From Bacteroidota bacterium (GTDB lineage Bacteria > Bacteroidota > Ignavibacteria > OLB7), in the NCBI GenBank assembly GCA_018266795.1, contig JAFDZV010000017.1, positions 111,599 through 175,598 on the forward strand: a stretch of 64,000 nt of DNA, written 5' to 3'. The notes under the pieces were generated by a model that saw nothing but the letters and a program-made list of their open reading frames with translations, had not been told where the DNA came from and did not search any database. Position 1 is the stretch's first letter, and every line of letters starts with the position of its first letter. Positions 7,876 through 16,820 of the stretch are shown one piece after another. A program made the position numbers and the translations under genes.

Positions 7876-9129
7876 CTACCCGGCCGTATCATCGAAGCGA
7901 ACGTTGCGCACGGAGCGGAGCGTGAGCGCAACAACCCCCACGATACCGGCAAGCATGCCTCCGTACACGATCGTGAGGCGCGGGCCGATCAGCGTGCAGA
8001 CAACGCCGGTGATGCCGGCGGAGAGCGCCGCAACGCCCAGCACCGCGATATCGATGTAGCCGAATGCACGGCCAAGCACATGCTGCGGCACCAGCCGCTG
8101 CACCATGGTTGCTCGCGAGACGATGATCATCGGAATCGCAAGCGCGTGAATGAACGTGAAGAGATAGAGCAGCGGCAATGTATCGGCCCAGAGATAGAGC
8201 ACGAAGGTCAGTCCGTCGAACACGAGGCCGTACGCCCACAGCCTGCCGAGCGAGCGCATTCTCGGGAATCGATGCAACAGCACTCCCGTGATCGTCATCC
8301 CAACTGCATACATCAGCTCGACGATCGCGTAGTTGCCGATGGTGCCGCCAAACACGCGCTTCACCAGCAGCGGAGTCCCGACGAACGCCGGCCCCATCAG
8401 AAGGAGATTGTTGATCAGGGTCAGCAGAAACACCGCACGCACGCTTCGGTTCCCCATCACGGTGCGAAGGCCCGCGGCCACCTCCTGCTTCAGGTGATCG
8501 AACGTGATGCGGCTCCGGTCGCCGGATGCAAGCGGTGCAGCGATGAAATAGATGGCGGTAAAGGAGATGATGTAGGTGACGGCATTTGCTCCGAGCAGCG
8601 TCGCCGGACCGCGCCGGCCGGAGCCGAAGGCGGCGAACATCGGGCCGGCCATCGACGCGAACTGCCGTGACGACTGCATCACCGCGTTCACTCCGAACAG
8701 GCTCCCCGGCTCATCGACGATAAGCGGCAGCGCGGAGTTGTACGCCGGATTGAAGAAGGCGGTGAGCGTGGTCACCGCCATCACGGCAATTCCCGCCATC
8801 GTGAGGTTCAACCCTCCCATCACCGCCAGCAACGGGATTCCCGCGAGCACCAGAGCCCGGCCGCCATCGGCGGCAAGCATCACACGCTTGCGATCGCGGC
8901 GATCGACGTACACGCCTGCGGCAAGGCCGAAGAGAACGATGGGGACATAGGCAATGGTCTGGAACAGTCCGACCGCGGTTTCGGAGTTGGTAAGATCGAG
9001 CGCGAGGAAGATGAAGCCGATGGAGATCAGCGAATCACCGAAGCCGGATGCCACCTGCCCGATCCACAGGAGCAACAGGTCGCGCTTCCCGAGAAAGTAG
9101 CGTTGGTACAACGAGGCACGAACGGGCAT
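7876..9129 (-). CDS. MFS-type efflux transporter
   Basis: Major facilitator superfamily protein of the MFS_3/EntS-like type, which exports siderophores, drugs or other small molecules by proton antiport. The chosen start gives MPVRASLYQRYF and 417 aa; a longer in-frame start would add a charged, non-conserved 41-residue extension. About twelve hydrophobic segments are visible. The conserved loop between helices 2 and 3 is present as GVYVDRRDRKRV (near residue 75), the family's G-x-x-x-D-R-x-x-R-K signature. It converges with the GluQ gene (27 bases apart). The substrate cannot be read from the sequence. Confidence 0.88.
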   Translation of the reverse strand: MPVRASLYQRYFLGKRDLLLLWIGQVASGFGDSLISIGFIFLALDLTNSETAVGLFQTIAYVPIVLFGLAAGVYVDRRDRKRVMLAADGGRALVLAGIPLLAVMGGLNLTMAGIAVMAVTTLTAFFNPAYNSALPLIVDEPGSLFGVNAVMQSSRQFASMAGPMFAAFGSGRRGPATLLGANAVTYIISFTAIYFIAAPLASGDRSRITFDHLKQEVAAGLRTVMGNRSVRAVFLLTLINNLLLMGPAFVGTPLLVKRVFGGTIGNYAIVELMYAVGMTITGVLLHRFPRMRSLGRLWAYGLVFDGLTFVLYLWADTLPLLYLFTFIHALAIPMIIVSRATMVQRLVPQHVLGRAFGYIDIAVLGVAALSAGITGVVCTLIGPRLTIVYGGMLAGIVGVVALTLRSVRNVRFDDTAG

Positions 9130-9298
9130 CGTTTCAGAAGTTCGTGGTCGATTGTCAGTGGTTGTAGTCCACCGGAGGGCGGAGTTCCGCTCCGCGCACT
9201 GCAATCCATGTACGTACGAATTCGTTGCCCGGATCTTCACGGCGGGACGCAACCCGCTGGCGTACGTCGGCCGGCCGCACCGGCTGACGCCCGTTACC

Positions 9299-10642
9299 TC
9301 ATGGTTGCGTGGGCTTCGTGTCGGTTGGCTTGGGATGGGCCGGCTTCGTCGCGGCAGACTTTGTGGCCGCCGGCTTCGTTGCCGCCGGCTTCGTTACTGC
9401 ATGCTTCGCAGCTGCCGGCTTGGTAGTTGCAGGCTTCGAGGACGCGGACTTCGAGGAAGCGGGCTTCGACGAGGCAGGTTTTGAAATTGACGGCTTGGAG
9501 GACGCAGGCTTCGAGGATGTATGCTTTGGGGCCGCACCGTTCGGCAGCGAAGTCTTCGGAGCCGTGTGCTTCGGAGTTGCCGGCTTCGGGGCGGGCGGCT
9601 TCGGGGCCGTTGGCTTGACGGCAACCGGCGGGATCGGCTTCGGCGCGATCGTCGGCCCCACGTTGTGCACGTGCGGTCCGTCCTCGTCCCCTTCGGTGCC
9701 GAGGTCGGATTCCGGATCGGGCGTTCCGGAAATCGTGACATCAACGGCGGCGCCCTGCGCAACCTGGGCGTACGGCGCAACCGTCTGCTCGATCACCGTA
9801 TTCTTCGCGTAGGCAGGATTCTCCTTGTATCGCACCACGCCCATCACCAGGCCGGCGTTGTCCAGACGGGACCGGGCCTGTTCAATGTCCAGGGAAAGAA
9901 GGCTGGGCATCATGATGAACCGAGTGGACGGTCCACGGCTGATCATCACCGCCACGGTGGCTCCGGGGCGTGCCGGCACCTTCGGCGGAATGCTCTGCCC
10001 GTAGACGAGATCCTTCATGATGGTGTCGTTGTGCTCGTAGGTAACGTCGCCGATGTCGAAGCCGTTGCGCATCAGGTTGATGCGTGCCTCGCGCAGCGGC
10101 ATGCCGGTGAGATCGGGAACGGGGATCAGCTCGGTGCCACGGCTCAGCGTCAGGTAGACGCGCCGCCCCTCCTTGGTGACCTGGCCGCCGTACGGAAGCT
10201 GCATCACCACCATGCCGGCGGGATAACGGTCGTCGAACCGCGACTCCCCCTTCTTCACTTCGAAGCCGAGCTTCTCCAGGCGCTTCTGCGCCTCGGCAAA
10301 GGGCAGGCCCACAACCTCGGGCACCTTCGCCTCCGAGCCTGCTTTCACGTACCACGGCATCACCACCTTGTCCAGAAGCACCAGCACGACAAGCATGGTA
10401 ACGACACCGATCGCGAGATACTTCAGCAACACGAGCCAGCGTACACGCGGCTCCGGCTCCTCGACGGCAGGCACCGCGGCGGGAGGAGGTACGGAGGCAC
10501 CCGCCGTTGCGCCGTTCTCCAGCACTCCGGATATCGGCGCTCCGTTGCCCGGCGCCACCGCACCGGACGCTACCGTACCGGAAGCTGCCGCACCCGGCAC
10601 CGTCCTGATACTGCTCTGTTCCTGATCTGTCCCGTTCGTCAT
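9299..10642 (-). CDS. Membrane-anchored PASTA-domain protein with Lys/Pro/Ala-rich tail
   Basis: Single-pass protein of 447 aa that probably binds peptidoglycan or muropeptides. The start at 10642 gives MTNGTDQEQ; an open frame extends further upstream but is not protein-like. Residues 1-70 are Ala/Pro/Gly-rich and cytoplasmic. A transmembrane helix lies at about 77-98 (VRWLVLLKYLAIGVV). Three PASTA repeats follow (about 106-170, 173-240, 241-310), each with the VP-x-[VL]-x-G-x-x-x-x-x-A motif or close to it. The C-terminal 110 residues are low-complexity KPA/KPS repeats. Unlike PrkC/PknB receptors there is no kinase domain. Proteins of this layout occur in Bacteroidota and Chlorobiota. Confidence 0.88.
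   Translation of the reverse strand: MTNGTDQEQSSIRTVPGAAASGTVASGAVAPGNGAPISGVLENGATAGASVPPPAAVPAVEEPEPRVRWLVLLKYLAIGVVTMLVVLVLLDKVVMPWYVKAGSEAKVPEVVGLPFAEAQKRLEKLGFEVKKGESRFDDRYPAGMVVMQLPYGGQVTKEGRRVYLTLSRGTELIPVPDLTGMPLREARINLMRNGFDIGDVTYEHNDTIMKDLVYGQSIPPKVPARPGATVAVMISRGPSTRFIMMPSLLSLDIEQARSRLDNAGLVMGVVRYKENPAYAKNTVIEQTVAPYAQVAQGAAVDVTISGTPDPESDLGTEGDEDGPHVHNVGPTIAPKPIPPVAVKPTAPKPPAPKPATPKHTAPKTSLPNGAAPKHTSSKPASSKPSISKPASSKPASSKSASSKPATTKPAAAKHAVTKPAATKPAATKSAATKPAHPKPTDTKPTQP
9305..9640 (-). repeat. Low-complexity repeat encoding the KPA-rich tail
   Basis: Short imperfect repeats of 12-15 bp (GCCGGCTTCGTT-like on the plus strand) encode (S/T/A)-x-KPA units. The array is prone to slippage, so length variation between strains is expected. 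Confidence 0.7.
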
Positions 10643-10760
10643 AGTATCGTTACCATCGCAATCTATCACGCGTAAGCAACGTGCCGTTACGGACGCTCCA
10701 CCGCGTCTGGTTGCAGCGCCTGCCCAACGCGGCACGCATCGGGCCTTCCCGATGCGGAGA

Positions 10761-10769
10761 GCCAAGTTA
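10761..10769 (-). promoter_or_regulatory. TAACTTGGC promoter element before PASTA gene
   Basis: Minus-strand TAACTTGGC, identical to the element before the aldehyde dehydrogenase gene at 46365-46373. The predicted leader is about 110 bases. Confidence 0.4.
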
Positions 10770-10903
10770 AAGAATCGGCAACGTTTCGCTCCCCCCTCTC
10801 TCTGCACATGGAGATATTGCCTCCTCGGGGAGGTTTGCCCGCACAGGGAACGCAATATGCGTGTAGGAAGCGTATCGTCGGGAACGGAGTGTGCTGAAGT
10901 TTG

Positions 10904-10911
10904 TATCTTCC
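10904..10911 (+). promoter_or_regulatory. TATCTTCC promoter element before AlbA-domain gene
   Basis: Variant of the window's TAtCTTnGC element, 49 bases before the ATG. It lies divergent to the PASTA promoter in a 317-base spacer that holds no other feature. Confidence 0.35.
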
Positions 10912-10959
10912 TGCAGTGTGCTGCGTTCGCAGCACCGCGAACCGTCTCAACGTCACGGC

Positions 10960-11622
10960 ATGAATGCGAAGAGACTGCGTGCGATCATCGAGATGGGGGA
11001 AACGGACACCGTAGAGTTCAAACGGAAGTTTTCCGGCTTCGAGAAGATCGCCAAGGAAATGATCGCCCTGGCAAACACGCGCGGAGGGATGATTCTGGTT
11101 GGCGTGGATGATGACGGATCGATCGTGGGTGTGGACAGCGAGAAGTCCGAGATCGATCTGCTCAGCTCATCGGCCGAATTCTACTGCGATCCCCCGGTCG
11201 ATTACGACATCGACGTCGTGGACATCGACGACACGGATGTGATTGTTGTTCACATCCCCGAAAGCCGCCAGAAGCCGCACAAGATCGTCTACTCTCCGTC
11301 GGAGAGCCCGTCACCGCCTGACGCGCGGGAGACCGGCGTGTACATCCGTCAGGGTGAGAAGAGCGTGATGGCCAGCAGGGAGGTGGCGCGCGTGCTTGCC
11401 GCATCGCAGCCGGATGCGCCGCCCCTTCGCGTGGAGATCGGCTCCATCGAACGCACGCTCTTCAATCATCTGGAGCAGCACGAGCGCATCACGCTGGGGG
11501 AATTCCGCAGGCTGGTCAACATCTCGGAGCGCCGCGCGTCGCGCAGCCTGGTTCGCCTGGTGCGTGCCGGTCTCATCAGGATCTTCACCAATCAGGGCGA
11601 GGATTATTATACGCTTGCGTAA
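10960..11622 (+). CDS. AlbA/Schlafen-domain (AAA-4) putative regulator with C-terminal helix-turn-helix
   Basis: Protein of 220 aa with an N-terminal AlbA_2 (Schlafen-like, formerly AAA_4) domain. The hallmark ESxxLEFK motif appears as GETDTVEFKRKFSG (residues 12-25), followed by ALANTRGGMILVGVDDDG (40-57) and the GVYIRQGEKSVMASREV segment near 125-140. The C-terminal part (150-218) has a winged-helix pattern (LGEFRRLVNISERRASRSLVRLVRAGLI). Bacterial members are usually annotated as transcriptional regulators or DNA-binding proteins. The start follows from the AlbA domain border; an upstream ATG at 10891 would add a non-conserved stretch. Confidence 0.85.
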   Translation: MNAKRLRAIIEMGETDTVEFKRKFSGFEKIAKEMIALANTRGGMILVGVDDDGSIVGVDSEKSEIDLLSSSAEFYCDPPVDYDIDVVDIDDTDVIVVHIPESRQKPHKIVYSPSESPSPPDARETGVYIRQGEKSVMASREVARVLAASQPDAPPLRVEIGSIERTLFNHLEQHERITLGEFRRLVNISERRASRSLVRLVRAGLIRIFTNQGEDYYTLA

Positions 11623-11625
11623 CGC

Positions 11626-11659
11626 CTGCCTGCGCGTTGCGCGCGCAACGCGCAGGCAG
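11626..11659. terminator. Bidirectional hairpin between convergent genes
   Basis: A 16-base arm CTGCCTGCGCGTTGCG (11626-11641) is perfectly complementary to 11644-11659, giving about 15 bp of stem with a four-base loop. There is no U tract. Its place three bases after the AlbA-gene stop and before the convergent permease gene suggests a shared transcript end. Confidence 0.55.
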
Positions 11660-11738
11660 ATCGTGGATCGCTCGGAGCATGGCCCCCGTCCGTGAGAGAG
11701 CGATGTCGAGGTGCTCCGGTGGCGAGCTCCCGGCAGGC

Positions 11739-12479
11739 TCAATGCAGGCCCGTATACAACATCTTGGCGCCGGCAATCACCAGCACGATCGCAATCACGA
11801 GTTCCAGCGTGGCATCCTTGGAGCGGCGGATCAGGTGCACGCCGAGATGCGCCCCACCCCATGCGCCCACCATGCCCACCGCGGCCGGAAGGAATATGGA
11901 GCTGTCCAGAATGCCCCGCACGGCATAGCCGGCAATCCGCGAGAGCGCCACGATGCTTCCAAGGGCGCCGTTGGTTCCGGCGATCTCGCGCACGGACATC
12001 GAGGAGGCTATCAGCGCTCCGGTCTGCAGCGGCCCGTGGCCGGCGCCGAGAAGCGCGCCGATCACGCCGGAGACAAGCCCCACAACCGGAAACCATCCGC
12101 GCTTCATGCCTCGCGGCTCCGGGAGATCCACATACAGCTTGAGGATGTAATAGATCCCGAAGAGGATCAGCAGCCCGCCGATGGCCGTTGAGAGCACGTG
12201 AGCATCGAGAAGCTCCAGAAGCCATGCGCCGATGTACGTGCCGGGCACGATCCCCACTGCGAACAGAAGCGCAACCCGCCAGTTTACCCACTCGCGCAGC
12301 AACACCAGCCGCGGAAGGTTCCACCCGAGCGGTATCAGCGCCGAGAGAAGCACCGCGTCCTTACTACCGGTGAGCATCGCCAGCATCGGCAGCAACAGCA
12401 GGCCGCCCCCCAGGCCGGCAGCGGTGTCCAGCGTTCCGGCGATCAGTGCCGCAAGAGCAATCTGTGCGTAGAGGAGCAT
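11739..12479 (-). CDS. TSUP (TauE/SafE) family permease
   Basis: Integral membrane protein of 246 aa from the sulfite exporter TauE/SafE family, which moves sulfite, sulfoacetate or other organosulfur anions. Seven or eight hydrophobic segments are visible. The two-fold repeat typical of the family shows as GTLDTAAGLGGGLLLLP (residues 15-31) and VSGVIGALLGAGHGPLQT (about 136-153), both Gly-rich substrate-proximal motifs. The start is unambiguous (MLLYAQIALAAL). No sulfur-metabolism gene is next to it, so the substrate is open. Confidence 0.88.
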   Translation of the reverse strand: MLLYAQIALAALIAGTLDTAAGLGGGLLLLPMLAMLTGSKDAVLLSALIPLGWNLPRLVLLREWVNWRVALLFAVGIVPGTYIGAWLLELLDAHVLSTAIGGLLILFGIYYILKLYVDLPEPRGMKRGWFPVVGLVSGVIGALLGAGHGPLQTGALIASSMSVREIAGTNGALGSIVALSRIAGYAVRGILDSSIFLPAAVGMVGAWGGAHLGVHLIRRSKDATLELVIAIVLVIAGAKMLYTGLH

Positions 12480-12663
12480 CGGCGAATGGTCTCCGATGGA
12501 AAGGGATTGAACGTCCGGTGCGAAGTGGTCTCTGTTGCCGTGGTATCCGCCATGAGGATCGTGGCGTCGGCTGAAGACGCGGGAGAAGGGTACATCTACG
12601 GGATGACTGCGACCCGGCGGGTCTGGCGGTCCGGCAACACACCGGGGATACGCTGCCGAAACG

Positions 12664-13635
12664 CTACGAGCCGAACACCTTGCGGTAGTGCTCCGCCGCC
12701 TGGCGGGTAAGGTGAGGGGCGATCGGATGGCGGAACACCGGCATCGCCAGCGCGCGCGCGTAGTTCTCCCTGGCGCGCTTCATGTCCCCCATCTTCTCGT
12801 ACGTGTAGGCGATCTCCGCATACATCGTGTTGTTCTCGGGATACTGCTTCAGCACCTCGTCGAAATGCTTCAGCGCTTCCTCGTACGATCCCACCGGTAT
12901 GCGTGCGCGCAGCAACCCGGCAATTGCGCGCATCCATCGCGCCACAGAGGCGATCTCGCGATGCCACGATCCGAGAACGAAGTGCCCCATCCAGGTGTTG
13001 TCGATCAGGATCGCCTGCTCCGCATGATGCTTCACCTCCCACGTGCTCTTCACGATCTGGCGTCGCGAGCCCGACATCAGCGCCTGCCGTCCGATTGCGG
13101 CTCCGAGAAGAGCGTGGCCGATGGATGAATTCGGGTTGAGCGAAAGCGCACGTTCGGCCCACAGACGCATCTGAGCGATATGCTCCGCGTGCATCGGATG
13201 GCCGGGACCATGACCGAGGAAGAATGTCTTGTAGTAGTGAACGCGAGCTATGTGACCGCAGACTTCGGCGGATGGATACCGCTCGTAGAGCTTGACCCAG
13301 AGTTCCAGAGCCGTATCGGCGTCGCCCGCCATCAGCGCCTGGTATCCCGAACGCAGATGCTCCGGCACCGGCTCAGCGAACTCGCGAACAGGCACACCTG
13401 CACCGCCAGCCGCGCCGGAGGGCGAGGCCTGGGCGAATGGGGCACCATTCGGTTTTGGCTGCAACGGATCTGTTGATGAAATCAGCAACGTCTCGGTCCG
13501 TACGGTACTACAATGATGTGTCGATTCACAACCCGGCCCGGCCGCAAAGCCGCATGAATCAAGCGTCAGGGCCTGGTCACTCAGGCGCAATCCTCTACTG
13601 CGCTCGTAGGAGCACATTGCCATGCGATGTTCCAA
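12664..13635 (-). CDS. Tetratricopeptide-repeat protein
   Basis: Soluble helical-repeat protein. Residues 95-320 show TPR-like helices: GDADTALELWVKLYERYPS, LWAERALSLNPNSSIGHALLGAA, EEALKHFDEVLKQYPENNTMYAEIAYTY, ARENYARALAMP. The layout resembles RMD-like TPR proteins common in Bacteroidota, which act as interaction scaffolds. The N-terminus is uncertain. The first 50 residues of the longest frame look non-coding and there is no ATG between there and residue 103; a TTG or CTG start near 13490 is plausible. It lies 184 bases after the permease gene on the same strand. Confidence 0.75.
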   Translation of the reverse strand: MEHRMAMCSYERSRGLRLSDQALTLDSCGFAAGPGCESTHHCSTVRTETLLISSTDPLQPKPNGAPFAQASPSGAAGGAGVPVREFAEPVPEHLRSGYQALMAGDADTALELWVKLYERYPSAEVCGHIARVHYYKTFFLGHGPGHPMHAEHIAQMRLWAERALSLNPNSSIGHALLGAAIGRQALMSGSRRQIVKSTWEVKHHAEQAILIDNTWMGHFVLGSWHREIASVARWMRAIAGLLRARIPVGSYEEALKHFDEVLKQYPENNTMYAEIAYTYEKMGDMKRARENYARALAMPVFRHPIAPHLTRQAAEHYRKVFGS

Positions 13636-13802
13636 TGGAGGCGGTCAGCAGCAATGTTGCCGGGTGGTTCCGGCACCAGGGAGATGTCGCGATTCAACTG
13701 CGTCAGGTACTTGGCAATCATACAAAGCAACCCATCCGGATAGTGTAACAGTATGTCGGTTCAGGGCCGATCAGCCTCCCGCGGGAACGATATTGTAGGG
13801 CC

Positions 13803-14378
13803 ATGTTTACGATTCTGGATACCGTTGCCGATGAGGCACTTGCAACCGCACGATTCGCGTGCGATCTCGGCGCGTGCAAGGGCGCGTGCTGCACCGTGCC
13901 CGGCGGGCGCGGCGCTCCGCTCGATGATGCCGAGGTGCAGTTGATCCGGGATGCGATCCCCGCCGCACTTCCCTATCTGCCCGAACGCAATCGTGCCGTC
14001 ATCGAGACCCGAGGCGCCGTGGAAGGCAGGCCCGGTGACTTCGCAACGCGATGCATCGACCGCCGGGACTGCGTCTTCGTCTACTACGAGGGTGACGTTG
14101 CCAAGTGCGCGATCGAGCGGGCCTACTTCAAGAAGGAGACGCCGTTCCGCAAGCCGCTGAGCTGCCATCTGTTCCCGATTCGCATTGACCAGGTGTTCGA
14201 TGCGGACTATCTCCGCTACGAACGCATCTCGGAGTGCCAGCCGGCAGTGGAGAACGGAACCAGGCGCGGCGTGCCGCTCTACAAGTTCCTGAAGGAGGCA
14301 ATTGTGCGGGCGTACGGCGAGGAATACTACAGGGAGCTGGTGAACCGTATCGAGAAACGAACCGGCGAAAACAGGTAA
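13803..14378 (+). CDS. DUF3109 family protein (YkgJ-like cysteine cluster)
   Basis: Protein of 191 aa matching DUF3109. The CDLGACKGACC cluster at residues 20-30 and later cysteines (CIDRRDC near 84-90, KCAIE near 101, LSCHLFP near 120) form the CxxxCxxxCC-type metal-binding pattern found in Zn/Fe-chelating YkgJ relatives. GRGAPLDDAEVQLI and RYERISEC are also typical. The family is widespread in Bacteroidota/Chlorobiota with no proven function; a metal cofactor role is inferred. It is monocistronic, followed by a GGCGGGTC/GACCCGCC hairpin at 14432-14460. Confidence 0.85.
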   Translation: MFTILDTVADEALATARFACDLGACKGACCTVPGGRGAPLDDAEVQLIRDAIPAALPYLPERNRAVIETRGAVEGRPGDFATRCIDRRDCVFVYYEGDVAKCAIERAYFKKETPFRKPLSCHLFPIRIDQVFDADYLRYERISECQPAVENGTRRGVPLYKFLKEAIVRAYGEEYYRELVNRIEKRTGENR

Positions 14379-14431
14379 GCGGGGTTCGGAGCCGCGGGCC
14401 GGTGGTCAGTCGGTGTTTGCCGGTTAGGGCA

Positions 14432-14460
14432 GGCGGGTCTCGATTCCATCGGGACCCGCC
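14432..14460 (+). terminator. Hairpin downstream of the DUF3109 gene
   Basis: GGCGGGTC (14432-14439) pairs with GACCCGCC (14453-14460), with an inner CGAT/ATCG stem. No U tract follows, so termination is only suggested. Confidence 0.35.
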
Positions 14461-14612
14461 CTGGTCACCGGCAGATGCGCCGAGGCCCCACCGACGACCA
14501 ACGCAACCGGCGACCATCGGGCTCGCAATGTTTCAACCAGAAATGCGTCTCGTCCGGACGCATATATCCACTATTCCGCGCAGCTGCGCGCCATGCCCGG
14601 GCATACGTTGAT

Positions 14613-14620
14613 TATATTGC
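14613..14620 (+). promoter_or_regulatory. TATATTGC promoter element before rpoN
   Basis: Variant of the recurring element, about 85 bases before the rpoN start. A sigma-54-type sequence lies between it and the gene. Confidence 0.35.
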
Positions 14621-14640
14621 TGTCTCTCCTGGCAATTGAA

Positions 14641-14656
14641 TTGGCACGGTCTGCGC
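14641..14656 (+). promoter_or_regulatory. Possible sigma-54 (-24/-12) promoter before rpoN
   Basis: TTGGCACG (14641-14648) followed by GC at 14655-14656 gives the GG-N10-GC spacing of sigma-54 promoters. The -12 part reads GCGC instead of TTGC. It is 35-50 bases before the sigma-54 gene, so it could mediate autoregulation. Confidence 0.3.
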
Positions 14657-14705
14657 TGAACGGAATCTCGCTCGGCCACATCAGAATGAATTGAGTCAGG
14701 CGATC

Positions 14706-16820
14706 ATGCTGTCACTCTCACAACGACAGTCGCTGCTTCAGCGCCTCTCCCCACAGCAGGTGCAGTATCTCAAGATGCTGCAGTTGCCGGTGCTTGCCCT
14801 GGAACAACGGATCAAGGAGGAGCTGGAGGCCAACCCGCTTCTGGACGACATGCAGGACGAGGTCCCGGACCAGGAGATCGATTCGGAGCCGATCACCGCA
14901 GAGTCGCGAACCGAGAGCGGCGATACCGGCGGCGAGGATTCGCCGGAGGCCGAACGGGGAGCGGACGAGCCGGCGGTGGACCGCGAGCTGGAATGGTCAG
15001 AGTATATGCCGGATGAGAGCGAGGGGTACAAGGCCCCCTCGTTCACGGGGCAGGAGAGCGAGGAGCAGGACGAGTTTCCGCAGCGTGCAGAGGAGTCGCT
15101 TGCCGAGCAGTTGCTTGCGCAGCTCCGGCTGCAGGAGATTACCGAGGACGAGACCGCGCTTGCCGAGGAGATCATCGGCAACATCGATGATCACGGATAT
15201 CTGCTCCGCGATCTGTCCGATATCGTGGACGACCTGAACAAGTTTATCGCAGCAACGCGCCACGGCGCGCAGGAGCTGGCGGAATCGAAGGCCGCAACGG
15301 CTTTGGGCGACGGTAGATTCGACAGCTACGAGGAACTGATAGCGGACGAACCGTTCGGCCGGGACAGACTCCTCTACTCCCATCCGTACGAGGCCGACGG
15401 GCACGGTGGTGACGGCCACGACGGATTGGCACACGATGCCGATGGATACGGAGACGGCGGCTACGAGGTGGATGCGGAGGGGAATGCGGTGCGTTCGGGC
15501 GGGAAGTCGATCGATCCGTTCGGTGCGGACACGTACGATGCGTTCGAGGATGCACCGACCATCGGCGGAACGCGACCGCGCACTCAATCGGCGCCGGAAC
15601 CGCCGGGCGCGTCCCCGTACGGCTCCGACGCGGACGGGAACGGTTCGGAGCGGAGCGGACCGTTGGGGGAGGCCACCGGTCTTTCATCGCTTTCGCTTGC
15701 AGACATGTCGCGCCTGTCGATCGAGGATCTCTCGCGGCTGTTGGAGCAGGGGACCGCGGCGCTGGCGCCGGAGATCCCCGCGGAGCGGGCAGGGACGAAC
15801 CATGACGGATTGCACGGCACGGGCAGGCCCGCCGCCGAATCCAGGACCGATCATGCGCCTGCCATCGAGGAGGTGTTCACGTACTCGGAAGCGGAGAAGG
15901 TGCTGCGCATGATTCAACGCCTGGACCCTCCCGGCATCGGCGCGCGCGACCTGCGCGAATGCCTGATGATCCAGCTGGACGTGGCGGCCAACAGCTCTGC
16001 CGGGCACGATCTTGCCTATCGCGTGCTTCGTGACACCTACGCCGAGTTCACGATGAAGCACTTCGAGAAGATCACCGCGAAGCTGGGGTGCACGACCGAG
16101 GAGTTGCGCGAAGCGATGGAGGTGATCCGCACGCTCAACCCGAAGCCCGGAGGCGGCTCGGTGAGCATCGTGGAGAACAATTACGTTACGCCGGACTTCG
16201 TCGTGGAGCGGGACGAGGACGACTTCCTGATCGTTCCGAACGATCGCGCGATCCCTCCGCTCAGGATCAACCATGCATATCAGGAATTGATCCGGCGCGG
16301 CGAGGGAGGCCAACGCCAGGTTGATCGCGAGACGCGACGATTTATCCGCGACAAACTCGAGGCGGCCAAGTGGTTTATCGCGTCCATCCATCAGCGCAGG
16401 CAGACGATGATGCGGGTCATGCGGGCGATCGTGGATCTGCAGAGCGGCTTCTTCACCGGCGGTCCGAACCTGATCCGTCCGATGATATACAAGGATGTAG
16501 CCGAGAGAATCGGAATGGACATCTCCACGGTCTGCCGCGTGGTGAACGGTAAATACGTGCAGACCGATTTCGGCACATTTGAACTTCGTTATTTCTTCTC
16601 CGAGAAACTGGAGACTGCCAGTGGCGAGGAGGTTTCCACGAAGATCGTGAAGGCACGGATTCAGGAACTTATCGATGCGGAGGACAAGCATCATCCGCTT
16701 TCGGACGATGCGCTGACGCAGGAAATGGAGCGGGCCGGATTTCACGTGGCACGGCGCACGGTGGCGAAGTATCGCGAACAATTGAATATTCCCGTGGCCA
16801 GGCTTCGCCGCGCGCTGTAG
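14706..16820 (+). CDS. rpoN: RNA polymerase sigma-54 factor with a ~205-residue internal insertion
   Basis: Alternative sigma factor that recognises -24/-12 promoters and needs AAA+ activators. Region I is intact (LSLSQRQSLLQRLSPQQVQYLKMLQLP, ending ANPLLDD). An acidic stretch typical of region II follows (residues 60-120). The core-binding domain begins (EEIIGNIDDHGYLL), is interrupted by about 205 Gly/Asp/Ser-rich residues (coded by about 15245-15866), then resumes with LRMIQRLDPPGIGARDLREC. The helix-turn-helix and the RpoN box (ARRTVAKYREQLNIP near the end) are intact, so it should be functional. Total 704 aa, against about 480 in most species. An in-frame TTG at 14691 is an alternative start. 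Confidence 0.95.
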   Translation: MLSLSQRQSLLQRLSPQQVQYLKMLQLPVLALEQRIKEELEANPLLDDMQDEVPDQEIDSEPITAESRTESGDTGGEDSPEAERGADEPAVDRELEWSEYMPDESEGYKAPSFTGQESEEQDEFPQRAEESLAEQLLAQLRLQEITEDETALAEEIIGNIDDHGYLLRDLSDIVDDLNKFIAATRHGAQELAESKAATALGDGRFDSYEELIADEPFGRDRLLYSHPYEADGHGGDGHDGLAHDADGYGDGGYEVDAEGNAVRSGGKSIDPFGADTYDAFEDAPTIGGTRPRTQSAPEPPGASPYGSDADGNGSERSGPLGEATGLSSLSLADMSRLSIEDLSRLLEQGTAALAPEIPAERAGTNHDGLHGTGRPAAESRTDHAPAIEEVFTYSEAEKVLRMIQRLDPPGIGARDLRECLMIQLDVAANSSAGHDLAYRVLRDTYAEFTMKHFEKITAKLGCTTEELREAMEVIRTLNPKPGGGSVSIVENNYVTPDFVVERDEDDFLIVPNDRAIPPLRINHAYQELIRRGEGGQRQVDRETRRFIRDKLEAAKWFIASIHQRRQTMMRVMRAIVDLQSGFFTGGPNLIRPMIYKDVAERIGMDISTVCRVVNGKYVQTDFGTFELRYFFSEKLETASGEEVSTKIVKARIQELIDAEDKHHPLSDDALTQEMERAGFHVARRTVAKYREQLNIPVARLRRAL

